Assembly (NCBI RefSeq): GCF_001905005.1
Contig: NZ_LWKZ01000012.1
Location: forward strand, 1,231,061-1,295,060
DNA length: 64,000 nucleotides
Source of the DNA: Streptomyces sp. CB02923
Lineage (GTDB): Bacteria; Actinomycetota; Actinomycetes; Streptomycetales; Streptomycetaceae
Direction of reading: 5' to 3'
Made by a program: the position numbers and the translations under genes. A model generated the notes under the pieces. It was not told the DNA's origin, did not search any database, and worked only from the letters and a program-made list of their open reading frames with translations. Each line of letters starts with the position of its first letter. The stretch's first letter is position 1. This document shows, piece by piece, positions 1 through 7,761 of this stretch.

Positions 1-1244
1 TGCTTGGCGAGCAGCACCTCGCGCGCGTCGGAGTCCTCGCCGCCGCTGCGCAGCGCGGTGGCGAGCATCTCGTAGGGCTCCGGCGCGTACTCCGGCGTGG
101 CGGCGGCGACCCACTCCAGCCGGCGGGACAGCGGGAAGTGCCCGCGCGGGATGAGCGTCTCGTAGTTGAATCCCGCCATCCACAGGCCGCCGAGCCCCGG
201 CCAGCTCGCCGCCTTGTCGACGAGGTTGACGACCCGCGCGCCGGAGAGGATGACCCGCCCGCGCTGCGGCCGCTCGCCCAGAAAGCGCAGCTCCGGGGTC
301 TGGATGCGGCGCAGCGACAGTTCCTGGTCGGCCTCCATGATGAAGCGGGCCTGCTCGAAGTCGACGGCGTCACCGAAGCGCCCGTCGTCCAGGCGCATCC
401 CGCCCTCGCACTCGAAGCGCTGCATACGGGTGCCGCGGGTGGGGGTGTGGGCGATGCCGTACGGGGGTGTGGCGGTGGCGCTGGAGAACGGCGAGTTGGC
501 CAGGCCCGCGCCGGTCAGGTAGAGGGTGCGCTCGACCGTCATCTGGGGGGCGTTCAGGGCGCGGCGCCCGTACGGGTTGCTGAGCCGGCTGCCGCGCAGG
601 CTCAGCGACACGCCGATCGTCGCGCCGCGCAGCGACAGCTCGCCGTAGGACTCCATCATCTCGGCCTGGAGGTCCTGGGCGACGGTGAGCCCGTCCGCCA
701 TCACCGAGCGGCCCTGCCGGTCCTTGTGCACCACCGTCTGGTTGAGCAGCAGGTCCGTGCCGATGTGCGCGTCCGTCAGGCGGATGCCGGAGCGCACGAC
801 GCAGCGCGGCAGGTGCAGGTCGCCTTCGGTGTGCAGCCGGGCCGCCTCGAACCGGGGTATCGCGCAGCCCACCATCCGCAGGGTGGTGAAGCGGCTCTCG
901 GGCAGCACGACCTCGTTCTGGAAGCGGCAGTCGCGCAGCTCCACGAATGGCTTGATCGTGCCGCCCGCAAGGTCGAGAGTGTCGGTGATGTACGCACCTG
1001 CCAGTTTCAGCGCGGAGACCCGGCCGGGCTGCGCGGGCGGCCCCTCCAGCAGCAGGAGCGCGACGATGCGGGCGCGCACCCGGCGCTCCGGGCCCCAGCG
1101 GAACTGCCCGTGCGGGTCGTCCCTGGCCGGGTCGCCGGTGCGCAGGTCGCAGGTGCTGCCGTTGCGGAACGCCTGCCACAGGCTCCACTCGGCAGGGTTC
1201 AGCATCAGCTCTGCGGGTGCGTCGCCCTCTTCCGGCGTGGCCAC
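1..1244 (-). CDS. Hypothetical protein upstream of hisD (partial, C-terminus off window)
   Basis: Reading leftwards from GTG at 1244 the frame stays open to the window edge, giving at least 414 residues; the stop lies outside. An A/G-rich Shine-Dalgarno (AAAGGGGGG) sits 8-12 nt upstream and supports this start. The protein begins VATPEEGDAPAELML and carries runs such as LKLAGAYITDTLDLAGGTIK and LRGATIGVSLSLRGSRL, a spacing suggestive of a pentapeptide-repeat-like or beta-helical fold. No catalytic motif or membrane segment was recognised. Streptomyces genomes usually have a long hypothetical protein, sometimes labelled membrane-associated oxidoreductase, divergent to hisD; position and composition fit that family, but the oxidoreductase label is not supported by anything I can see. 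Confidence 0.7.
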   Translation of the reverse strand, partial: MATPEEGDAPAELMLNPAEWSLWQAFRNGSTCDLRTGDPARDDPHGQFRWGPERRVRARIVALLLLEGPPAQPGRVSALKLAGAYITDTLDLAGGTIKPFVELRDCRFQNEVVLPESRFTTLRMVGCAIPRFEAARLHTEGDLHLPRCVVRSGIRLTDAHIGTDLLLNQTVVHKDRQGRSVMADGLTVAQDLQAEMMESYGELSLRGATIGVSLSLRGSRLSNPYGRRALNAPQMTVERTLYLTGAGLANSPFSSATATPPYGIAHTPTRGTRMQRFECEGGMRLDDGRFGDAVDFEQARFIMEADQELSLRRIQTPELRFLGERPQRGRVILSGARVVNLVDKAASWPGLGGLWMAGFNYETLIPRGHFPLSRRLEWVAAATPEYAPEPYEMLATALRSGGEDSDAREVLLAK

Positions 1245-1564
1245 CGTGCCATCCCCCCTTTCCCCGCTCCCCCGAGCGGTTCCGTACGGTCCCGCGTGCG
1301 CGGTGGCCGCGTCCAACCGTTTCTGCACGCCGACCGCGCCACATGCCCCGCGTCCGCCGCGCCACTCCGTACGCTCGTACGTCCGTACGAACCCCATGCC
1401 CGCTGCGTGACCACTCGAACGCGAAACGTGAGGATCGATTCGAGACGGTCTCAGGGGTTTGGCCGCCGTCCCCGGCCCCACCAGCCCCGACGCGGTCCCG
1501 GTGCTGTGTATCACCGACTGATACGGGCGCTCGGGCCCGGGAACGGGTCTGAGACACTGGAGGG
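1245..1564. other. Divergent intergenic region upstream of hisD
   Basis: 320 bp without a credible gene, between the minus-strand gene at 1244 and hisD. It contains three CGTACG hexamers spaced exactly 8 bp apart (1368, 1376, 1384) and a perfect 6-5-6 inverted repeat (1508-1524) just upstream of hisD, listed separately. A GACACT box (1553-1558) lies 6 nt before the hisD GTG and could be the -10 of a leaderless promoter. Confidence 0.5.
1508..1524. promoter_or_regulatory. Perfect inverted repeat upstream of hisD, candidate operator
   Basis: GTATCA at 1508-1513, a 5-nt spacer, and its exact reverse complement TGATAC at 1519-1524. It lies 41 nt before the hisD start, where a dimeric repressor or activator of the histidine operon could act. 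No matching regulator is identified in the window, so the role is inferred from symmetry and position only. Confidence 0.4.
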
Positions 1565-2887
1565 GTGATCTCCCGAATCGATCTGCGCGGTGACGCCCTC
1601 CCCGAGGGCGGCGCCCTGCGCGACCTGCTGCCCCGTGCCGAGTTCGACGTGGAAGCCGCCCTGGAGAAGGTGCGGCCCATCTGCGAGGACGTGCGCCATC
1701 GTGGGACGGCCGCGCTGATCGAGTACGCCCATCGGTTCGACGGCGTCGCCATCGAGCGGGTGCGGGTGCCCGCCGAGGCGCTGGAGCGGGCGCTCGCGGA
1801 GCTGGACCCGGCCGTCCGGGCCGCCCTGGAGGAGTCGATCCGGCGCGCCCGGATCGTCCACCGCGAGCAGCGCCGTACGGACGTCACCACCAAGGTCGTC
1901 CCCGGCGGCACGGTCACCGAGCGCTGGGTCCCGGTCGAGCGCGTCGGCCTGTATGTACCCGGTGGCCTGGCGGTTTACCCGTCCTCCGTGGTCATGAACG
2001 TGATTCCGGCCCAGGAGGCCGGTGTCGAGGGCGTCGCCGTCACCTCCCCGCCGCAGGCGGAGTTCGGCGGCCTGCCGCACCCGACCATCCTCGCCGCCTG
2101 CGCCCTGCTCGGCGTCGACGAGGTGTACGCGGCCGGCGGTGCCCAGGCGATTGCCATGTTCGCGTACGGCACCGCGGAGTGCCGCCCCGTCAACCTGGTC
2201 ACCGGCCCCGGCAACATCTACGTCGCCGCCGCCAAGCGCCTGCTCAAGGGCCGTATCGGCATCGACGCGGAGGCCGGTCCCACCGAGATCGCGGTCCTCG
2301 CGGACGCCACCGCCGACGCCGCGCACGTCGCCGCCGACCTGATCAGCCAGGCCGAGCACGACACGCTCGCCGCCGCCGTCCTGGTCACCGACTCGGCCGA
2401 ACTGGCCGCGGCCGTCGAGACCGAGCTGAAGACCCAGGTGGCCGCGACGAAGCACACCGAGCGGATCGGCGCCGCGCTGGCCGGCCGCCAGTCCGCGATC
2501 GTGCTGGTGGACGGCGTGGACGAGGGCCTGAAGGTCGTTGACGCGTACGGCGCCGAGCACCTGGAGGTCCAGACCGCCGACGCGTCCGCGGTCGCCGCCC
2601 GGGTGCGCAACGCCGGTGCGATCTTCGTCGGCCCGTACGCCCCCGTCTCGCTCGGCGACTACTGCGCCGGCTCCAACCACGTCCTGCCCACCGGCGGCTG
2701 CGCCTGCCACTCCTCGGGTCTGTCCGTCCAGTCGTTCCTGCGCGGCATCCACGTCGTGGACTACAGCCGCGACGCGCTGGCCGAGGTCGCCCACCATGTG
2801 GTGACCCTCGCCGAGGCCGAGGATCTCCCGGCCCACGGCGCCGCGCTGAAGGCCAGGTTCGACTGGAAGGTCCCGCAGAGCAAGTGA
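1565..2887 (+). CDS. hisD: Histidinol dehydrogenase
   Basis: 440-residue enzyme for the last two steps of histidine synthesis: NAD-dependent oxidation of L-histidinol to L-histidinal and then to L-histidine, zinc dependent, cytosolic. Visible family motifs include GPGNIYVAAAKR, SQAEHD (zinc-ligand Gln and His), GAEHLEV (catalytic Glu-His) and GSNHVLPTGG. Length is typical. GTG at 1565 is chosen because homologs begin (V/M)ISRIDLRGDALPEG. The purine-rich GGAGGGG touches the start codon directly, so translation is probably leaderless, with GACACT 6 nt upstream as a possible -10. It is the first gene of the his operon; its TGA overlaps the hisC GTG. Confidence 0.97.
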   Translation: MISRIDLRGDALPEGGALRDLLPRAEFDVEAALEKVRPICEDVRHRGTAALIEYAHRFDGVAIERVRVPAEALERALAELDPAVRAALEESIRRARIVHREQRRTDVTTKVVPGGTVTERWVPVERVGLYVPGGLAVYPSSVVMNVIPAQEAGVEGVAVTSPPQAEFGGLPHPTILAACALLGVDEVYAAGGAQAIAMFAYGTAECRPVNLVTGPGNIYVAAAKRLLKGRIGIDAEAGPTEIAVLADATADAAHVAADLISQAEHDTLAAAVLVTDSAELAAAVETELKTQVAATKHTERIGAALAGRQSAIVLVDGVDEGLKVVDAYGAEHLEVQTADASAVAARVRNAGAIFVGPYAPVSLGDYCAGSNHVLPTGGCACHSSGLSVQSFLRGIHVVDYSRDALAEVAHHVVTLAEAEDLPAHGAALKARFDWKVPQSK

Positions 2888-4011
2888 GCAGGCACGTGAC
2901 GAAGATCGACGACCTCCCCATCCGGGACGAGCTGCGCGGCAAGTCCCCGTACGGCGCGCCGCAGCTCGACGTACCGGTACGCCTGAACACCAACGAGAAC
3001 CCGTACCCGCTGCCCGAGCCCCTGGTGCGGCGGATCGCCGAGCGCGTCACCGAGGCCGCCCGCGAGCTGAACCGCTACCCCGACCGGGACGCGGTCGAGC
3101 TGCGCACCGAACTCGCCGCCTACCTGACGCGCACCGGCGGCCACGAGGTCACCGCGGCCCACGTCTGGGCCGCCAACGGCTCCAACGAGGTCATCCAGCA
3201 GCTGCTCCAGACCTTCGGCGGTCCGGGCCGCACCGCGATCGGCTTCGAGCCCTCGTACTCGATGCACGGCCTGATCTCCCGCGGCACCGGCACCGGCTGG
3301 ATCTCCGGGCCGCGCAACGACGACTTCACCATCGACGTCGAGGCGGCCGTGGCGGCCATCGGCGAGCTGCGGCCCGACGTGGTCTTCGTCTGCTCGCCCA
3401 ACAACCCCACCGGCACCGCCGTCGCCGCCGAAACGGTTCTCGCGCTGTACGAGGCCGCGCAGGCCGCCCGTGCCGGCACCGGCGGCGCGCTGGTCGTCGT
3501 GGACGAGGCGTACGGCGAGTTCAGCCACCGTCCCTCGCTGCTCCCGCTGATCGAGGGCCGCCCCAACCTGGTCGTCTCGCGCACCATGTCCAAGGCGTTC
3601 GGCGCCGCCGGGCTGCGCCTGGGCTACCTGGCCGCCGATCCGGCCGTGGTCGACGCCGTCCAGCTGGTACGCCTGCCGTACCACCTCTCGTCCGTCACCC
3701 AGGCCACCGCGCTCGCCGCCCTGGAGCACACCGATACGCTCCTGAAGTACGTCGAACAGCTCAAGGCCGAGCGCGACCGGCTGGTGGACGAACTGCGCGC
3801 GGCCGGCTGCGAGGTGGTCGACTCCGACGCCAACTTCGTCCAGTTCGGCAGGTTCGATGACCAGCACGCCGCCTGGCAGGCCCTGCTCGGCCACGGTGTC
3901 CTGGTCCGTGACAACGGCGTACCGGGCTGGCTGCGGGTCACCGCGGGAACCCCGGCCGAGAACGACGCGTTCCTCGACGCGGTCCGTGCAGTACTGAAGG
4001 AGAACCGATGA
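2884..4011 (+). CDS. hisC: Histidinol-phosphate aminotransferase
   Basis: 375-residue class I/II fold-type I PLP aminotransferase that converts imidazole-acetol phosphate plus glutamate to histidinol phosphate and 2-oxoglutarate. Visible are the N-terminal LNTNENPYPLP signature, NPNNPTGT-type segment (CSPNNPTGTAV), the VVDEAYGEF motif and SRTMSKAFGAAGLRLGY with the PLP-binding lysine. GTG at 2884 overlaps the hisD stop (GTGA). An in-frame GTG at 2896 is an alternative start that would remove four residues. The 3' end overlaps hisB by ATGA. Confidence 0.96.
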   Translation: MSRHVTKIDDLPIRDELRGKSPYGAPQLDVPVRLNTNENPYPLPEPLVRRIAERVTEAARELNRYPDRDAVELRTELAAYLTRTGGHEVTAAHVWAANGSNEVIQQLLQTFGGPGRTAIGFEPSYSMHGLISRGTGTGWISGPRNDDFTIDVEAAVAAIGELRPDVVFVCSPNNPTGTAVAAETVLALYEAAQAARAGTGGALVVVDEAYGEFSHRPSLLPLIEGRPNLVVSRTMSKAFGAAGLRLGYLAADPAVVDAVQLVRLPYHLSSVTQATALAALEHTDTLLKYVEQLKAERDRLVDELRAAGCEVVDSDANFVQFGRFDDQHAAWQALLGHGVLVRDNGVPGWLRVTAGTPAENDAFLDAVRAVLKENR

Positions 4012-4601
4012 ACCGCGTTGGGCGCGTGGAGCGCACCACGAAGGAGACCTCGGTGCTGGTCGAGATCGATCTCGACGGCACCGGCCAGGTCGATGTGTCG
4101 ACAGGCGTCGGCTTCTACGACCACATGCTCGACCAGCTCGGCCGGCACGGCCTCTTCGACCTCAAGGTCAAGACCGACGGCGACCTGCACATCGACACCC
4201 ACCACACCATCGAGGACACCGCCCTCGCGCTGGGCGCCGCCTTCAAGCAGGCCCTCGGCGACAAGGTCGGCATCTACCGCTTCGGCAACTGCACCGTCCC
4301 GCTGGACGAGTCGCTCGCCCAGGTGACCGTCGACCTCTCAGGGCGTCCGTACCTGGTGCACACCGAGCCCGAGAACATCGCGCCGATGATCGGCACGTAC
4401 GACACGACGATGACCCGGCACATCCTGGAGTCCTTCGTCGCGCAGGCGCAGATCGCCCTGCACGTCCACGTCCCGTACGGCCGCAACGCCCACCACATCG
4501 TGGAGTGCCAGTTCAAGGCGCTGGCCCGCGCGCTGCGGTACGCCAGCGAGCGTGACCCGCGCGCCGCCGGCATCCTCCCGTCCACCAAGGGAGCGCTGTG
4601 A
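4008..4601 (+). CDS. hisB: Imidazoleglycerol-phosphate dehydratase
   Basis: 197-residue monofunctional dehydratase, lacking the histidinol phosphatase domain of the E. coli bifunctional HisB. It converts imidazoleglycerol phosphate to imidazole-acetol phosphate and is Mn dependent. Metal-binding histidine clusters are visible in both half-domains: DTHHTIEDTALALG near residue 65 and NAHHIVECQFKALARALR near residue 165. The start ATG overlaps the hisC TGA, and the stop overlaps the GTG of the next small membrane gene. Confidence 0.97.
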   Translation: MNRVGRVERTTKETSVLVEIDLDGTGQVDVSTGVGFYDHMLDQLGRHGLFDLKVKTDGDLHIDTHHTIEDTALALGAAFKQALGDKVGIYRFGNCTVPLDESLAQVTVDLSGRPYLVHTEPENIAPMIGTYDTTMTRHILESFVAQAQIALHVHVPYGRNAHHIVECQFKALARALRYASERDPRAAGILPSTKGAL

Positions 4602-4762
4602 ACGGCCTCTCCACCGTCTTCATCGTCCTCGGCCTCTTCCTGCTCGGCGGGCTCTACTCCTTCTGGAAGCAGGGGATGGGCAAGAGCGTGCTCGTCCTGC
4701 TGGGCATCGGCTCGGCCATGTGCCTGGTCGCCGGCATCCTCCGCCTGGAGGTCTGGAATTGA
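4598..4762 (+). CDS. 54-residue two-helix membrane protein in the his operon
   Basis: GTG at 4598 overlaps the hisB stop, and the TGA at 4760-4762 overlaps the TTG start of hisH, so the frame is sealed into the operon on both sides. The product has two hydrophobic segments, roughly residues 5-21 (LSTVFIVLGLFLLGGLY) and 31-48 (KSVLVLLGIGSAMCLVAG), joined by a short polar loop (SFWKQGMG), and ends LRLEVWN. It is too hydrophobic and too well coupled to be a chance frame. Its function is unknown; I recall a small membrane protein at the same place in Streptomyces his operons. A role anchoring or sensing for the HisH/HisF glutaminase-synthase is speculation. Confidence 0.85.
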   Translation: MNGLSTVFIVLGLFLLGGLYSFWKQGMGKSVLVLLGIGSAMCLVAGILRLEVWN

Positions 4763-5424
4763 GCGCCGCACCCGCGAAGAGCGCCACGCCCGCCAAGAAG
4801 GTCGTCGTCTTCGACTACGGCTTCGGCAACGTCCGCTCCGCCGAGCGCGCCCTCGCCCATGTCGGCGCCGACGTGGAGATCACCGGTGACTACGACAAGG
4901 CCATGAACGCCGACGGACTGCTCGTCCCCGGCGTGGGCGCCTTCGCCGCCTGCATGAAGGGCCTGCGCGAGGCCCGCGGCGACTGGGTCATCGGCCGCCG
5001 CCTGTCCGGCGGGCGCCCGGTCCTGGGCATCTGCGTCGGCATGCAGGTCCTCTTCGCCCGCGGCATCGAGCACGGCGTGGAGACCGAGGGCCTGGACGAG
5101 TGGCCCGGCACGGTCGGCCCGCTCAAGGCCGACGTCGTCCCGCACATGGGCTGGAACACCGTCGAGGCACCGGAGGGCACGCGGCTGTTCGACGGCCTGC
5201 CCGCCGACGCCCGCTACTACTTCGTGCACTCCTACGCCGTACGCGACTGGGAGCTGGAAGTCGGCAACCCGCACATCCGCGCACCCCAGGTCACCTGGGC
5301 CACGCACGGCGAGCCGTTCGTGGCCGCCGTCGAGAACGGCCCGCTGTGGGCCACCCAGTTCCACCCCGAGAAGTCCGGCGACGCCGGCGCCCAGCTGCTG
5401 TCCAACTGGACCAAGACCCTCTAG
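4759..5424 (+). CDS. hisH: Imidazole glycerol phosphate synthase, glutamine amidotransferase subunit
   Basis: 221-residue class I (triad) glutaminase that supplies ammonia to HisF. The nucleophile cysteine is in GICVGMQVLF, and the His-Glu pair is in QFHPEKSG near the C-terminus. TTG at 4759 is chosen because GGAGG lies 7 nt upstream and homologs begin a few residues before KKVVVFDYGFGNVRSAE. A longer in-frame opening upstream merely reads through hisB out of frame. It overlaps the upstream membrane gene by TTGA and is followed 11 nt later by priA. Confidence 0.95.
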   Translation: MSAAPAKSATPAKKVVVFDYGFGNVRSAERALAHVGADVEITGDYDKAMNADGLLVPGVGAFAACMKGLREARGDWVIGRRLSGGRPVLGICVGMQVLFARGIEHGVETEGLDEWPGTVGPLKADVVPHMGWNTVEAPEGTRLFDGLPADARYYFVHSYAVRDWELEVGNPHIRAPQVTWATHGEPFVAAVENGPLWATQFHPEKSGDAGAQLLSNWTKTL

Positions 5425-5435
5425 GACCCTCCGCG

Positions 5436-6161
5436 ATGAGCAAGCTCGAACTCCTCCCCGCCGTCGACGTCCGCGACGGCCAGGCGGTCCGCCTCGTGCA
5501 CGGCGAGTCCGGCTCCGAGACGTCCTACGGTGACCCGCTGCAGGCCGCGCTGGCCTGGCAGCAGTCCGGCGCGGAGTGGCTGCACCTGGTCGACCTCGAC
5601 GCGGCGTTCGGCACCGGCGACAACCGCGCGCGGATCGCCGAGGTGGCCCGCTCGATGGACATCAAGGTCGAACTCTCCGGCGGCATCCGCGACGACGCGT
5701 CCCTGGAGGCCGCGCTCGCCACCGGCTGCAAGCGCGTCAACCTCGGTACCGCCGCGCTGGAGACCCCCGCGTGGGTCGCCAAGGTCATCGCCGAGCACGG
5801 CGACAAGATCGCGGTCGGCCTGGACGTACGCGGTACGACGCTGCGCGGCCGCGGCTGGACCCGCGACGGCGGCGACCTGTACGAGACGCTGGCCCGCCTG
5901 GACTCCGAGGGCTGCGCCCGCTACGTCGTCACCGACATCAACAAGGACGGCACGCTCCAGGGCCCCAACCTGGAACTGCTGCGCAACGTCTGCGCCGCGA
6001 CCGACAAGCCGGTCGTCGCGTCCGGCGGCGTCTCCTCCCTGGACGACCTGCGCGCCATCGCCACACTGGTACCGGAAGGTGTGGAGGGCGCGATCGTCGG
6101 CAAGGCGCTCTACGCCAAGGCATTCACCCTGGAAGAGGCATTGGAGGCCGTGTCGTCATGA
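5436..6161 (+). CDS. priA: Bifunctional HisA/TrpF isomerase (PriA)
   Basis: 241-residue TIM barrel. In actinobacteria without a separate trpF, this protein isomerises both ProFAR (histidine pathway) and phosphoribosyl anthranilate (tryptophan pathway). Visible are the catalytic aspartate of LLPAVDVRDGQAV (Asp11), SGGIRDDASL, and VTDINKDGTLQGPN with the second catalytic aspartate. That no trpF appears in either the his or the trp region here agrees with dual function, although trpF could lie elsewhere. Its stop overlaps the Rid-family ATG. Confidence 0.94.
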   Translation: MSKLELLPAVDVRDGQAVRLVHGESGSETSYGDPLQAALAWQQSGAEWLHLVDLDAAFGTGDNRARIAEVARSMDIKVELSGGIRDDASLEAALATGCKRVNLGTAALETPAWVAKVIAEHGDKIAVGLDVRGTTLRGRGWTRDGGDLYETLARLDSEGCARYVVTDINKDGTLQGPNLELLRNVCAATDKPVVASGGVSSLDDLRAIATLVPEGVEGAIVGKALYAKAFTLEEALEAVSS

Positions 6162-6553
6162 CCATCGAGCGCGCGCAGACCGACAGTCCCTGGGAAGAGA
6201 TCATCGGCTTCGCGCGCGCCGTGGCGGCCGGCGACCGCGTCCTGGTCGCCGGCACGATGCCGCTGGCCGGCGGCGTGCTGTACGGGGAGGGCGACCCGTA
6301 CGAGCAGACGAAGGTCGCCTTCAGCAACGCGCTGGCGGCGCTGGAGCCGTTCGGGCTCGGGGCCGACGCGGTCATCCGCACCCGCATGTACCTGACCCAC
6401 GCGCGGGACGTGGACGAGGCGGCCCGCGCCCACAAGGAACTCTTCGACGCCGTACGGCCCGCCGCGACCCTGGTCGTGGTCTCCGGCTTCGCCGACTCGC
6501 GCGTACTGGTCGAAGTCGAACTCGAAGCATTCAGAGAGGCCACGAGCACATGA
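6158..6553 (+). CDS. Rid (YjgF/YER057c/UK114) family protein
   Basis: 131 residues beginning MTIERAQTDSPWEEIIGF; ATG at 6158 overlaps the priA stop and its own TGA overlaps the hisF ATG, so it is a fixed operon member. The fold is recognisable from VLVAGTMPLAGGVLYGEGDPYEQTKVAF (shown in part) and the C-terminal VLVEVELEAF. Enamine/imine-deaminating RidA proteins have an arginine in a PxRSxVxV segment; here the equivalent stretch reads RPAATLVVV, apparently without it. It may therefore belong to a Rid subfamily without classical 2-aminoacrylate deaminase activity. Its role in histidine synthesis is unknown. Confidence 0.9.
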   Translation: MTIERAQTDSPWEEIIGFARAVAAGDRVLVAGTMPLAGGVLYGEGDPYEQTKVAFSNALAALEPFGLGADAVIRTRMYLTHARDVDEAARAHKELFDAVRPAATLVVVSGFADSRVLVEVELEAFREATST

Positions 6554-7305
6554 CCCTGGCGGTCCGAGTCATCCCCTGCCTGGACGTCGACAACGGCCGG
6601 GTCGTCAAGGGCGTCAACTTCAAGAACCTCCGCGACGCCGGCGACCCCGTCGAAATGGCCAAAATCTACGGCCAGGAGGGCGCCGACGAGCTGACCTTCC
6701 TCGACATCACGGCCTCCTCCGGCAACCGCGAGACCACCTACGACGTGGTGCGGCGCACCGCCGAGCAGGTCTTCATCCCGCTCACCGTCGGCGGCGGCGT
6801 CCGCGCGCCCGAGGACGTCGACAAGCTCCTCCGCGCCGGTGCGGACAAGGTCGGCGTCAACACCGCCGCCATCGCCCGCCCCGACCTGATCCGCGAGATC
6901 GCCGAACGCTTCGGCAGCCAGGTCCTGGTCCTGTCCGTCGACGCCCGCCGCACGGAGACCGGCTCCTTCGAGGTCACCACGCACGGCGGCCGCCGCGGCA
7001 CCGGCATCGACGCCGTCGAATGGGCCCACCGCGCCGCGGAGCTCGGCGCCGGCGAGATCCTCCTGAACTCCATGGACGCCGACGGCACCAAGGACGGCTA
7101 CGACACGGAAATGATCGCCGCCGTCCGCAAGCACGTCACCGTCCCCGTCATCGCCAGCGGCGGCGCGGGCCGCCTGACCGACTTCCCCCCGGCGGTCGAG
7201 GCCGGTGCGGACGCGGTGCTGGCCGCCTCCGTCTTCCACTTCGGTGATCTGCGGATCGGCGAGGTCAAGGAGACGCTGCGGGGGGCGGGGCATCCGGTGC
7301 GGTGA
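6550..7305 (+). CDS. hisF: Imidazole glycerol phosphate synthase, cyclase subunit
   Basis: 251-residue TIM barrel that uses HisH-derived ammonia to convert PRFAR into imidazole glycerol phosphate and AICAR. Catalytic aspartates are in VIPCLDVDNGRVVKG (Asp12) and VLSVDARR; phosphate-binding loops VGGGVRAPEDV and IASGGAGRLTDF are visible. It starts at ATG overlapping the Rid gene stop. It is the last gene of the operon; a modest hairpin (GTCACC/GGTGAC, 7330-7347) follows and might terminate some transcripts. Confidence 0.97.
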   Translation: MTLAVRVIPCLDVDNGRVVKGVNFKNLRDAGDPVEMAKIYGQEGADELTFLDITASSGNRETTYDVVRRTAEQVFIPLTVGGGVRAPEDVDKLLRAGADKVGVNTAAIARPDLIREIAERFGSQVLVLSVDARRTETGSFEVTTHGGRRGTGIDAVEWAHRAAELGAGEILLNSMDADGTKDGYDTEMIAAVRKHVTVPVIASGGAGRLTDFPPAVEAGADAVLAASVFHFGDLRIGEVKETLRGAGHPVR

Positions 7306-7376
7306 TCCGGTCGCGAGTGAGTACGGCCGGTCACCCGTAGCGGTGACGTCGGGAGCGGGCGCGGCTGTGAGCCGTC

Positions 7377-7388
7377 TAGTCTGCGGCC
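7377..7388 (+). promoter_or_regulatory. Leaderless promoter -10 box
   Basis: TAGTCT (7377-7382) followed by 6 nt and the ATG at 7389. The same geometry recurs at 18744, 19119, 20712, 21971 and 50697. Confidence 0.45.
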
Positions 7389-7610
7389 ATGCCTGCGATC
7401 ACGGTTGATGTCACCGAGGAAGAACTGACCGAACTGCGCGCCGGAGCCGAGAAGGCGGGCGTGTCGGTCGAGCGGCTGGCGTACGCGATCGTCTGCGAGA
7501 GCGTCGCGCGCAGAAGGCGGCAGAGGTCCGCCGCCGAGTGCGCTGCCCGCTCTGGTGCAGTCGGCCCGTTCGAGGCCGTCTTGCCTCCGAGTGACGGCAA
7601 GGGAACGTGA
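7389..7610 (+). CDS. Small hypothetical protein, possible ribbon-helix-helix type
   Basis: 73 residues beginning MPAITVDVTEEELTELRAGA. The pattern of an initial beta-strand followed by an amphipathic helix and a second helix (SVERLAYAIVCESVARRRR) resembles CopG/Arc-like DNA-binding or antitoxin proteins, but no partner toxin is adjacent. TAGTCT at 7377-7382 ends 6 nt before the ATG, the spacing of a leaderless Streptomyces promoter, which supports both the start and the reality of the gene. Function is not established. Confidence 0.6.
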   Translation: MPAITVDVTEEELTELRAGAEKAGVSVERLAYAIVCESVARRRRQRSAAECAARSGAVGPFEAVLPPSDGKGT

Positions 7611-7761
7611 AGGGAACTGCGGAGGGGCTCGACCCGGGCGCGTAACGGGCCTATCGGGACAGCCGCTGTCCGATTCCCCCGTGGTGCTTGTGTTCATGGG
7701 CGAGGTCTCCATACCGTGCTCGCGTTCGGATCCCGGATGCCCACCGGAAGGACGCCCCGCG

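Noticed and set aside
138..1568. Long plus-strand open frame of 476 codons opposite the left-edge gene
   Set aside because: Its product is Arg/Ala/Gly/Val-rich with no family character and it runs antisense to a frame with a good Shine-Dalgarno and sensible codon bias; it is the mirror of GC-rich coding DNA.
7611..7761. ydaO-type (c-di-AMP) riboswitch before the LysM/M23 peptidase
   Set aside because: Such genes often have one in Streptomyces, but none of the conserved aptamer segments could be found in this 150-nt leader.
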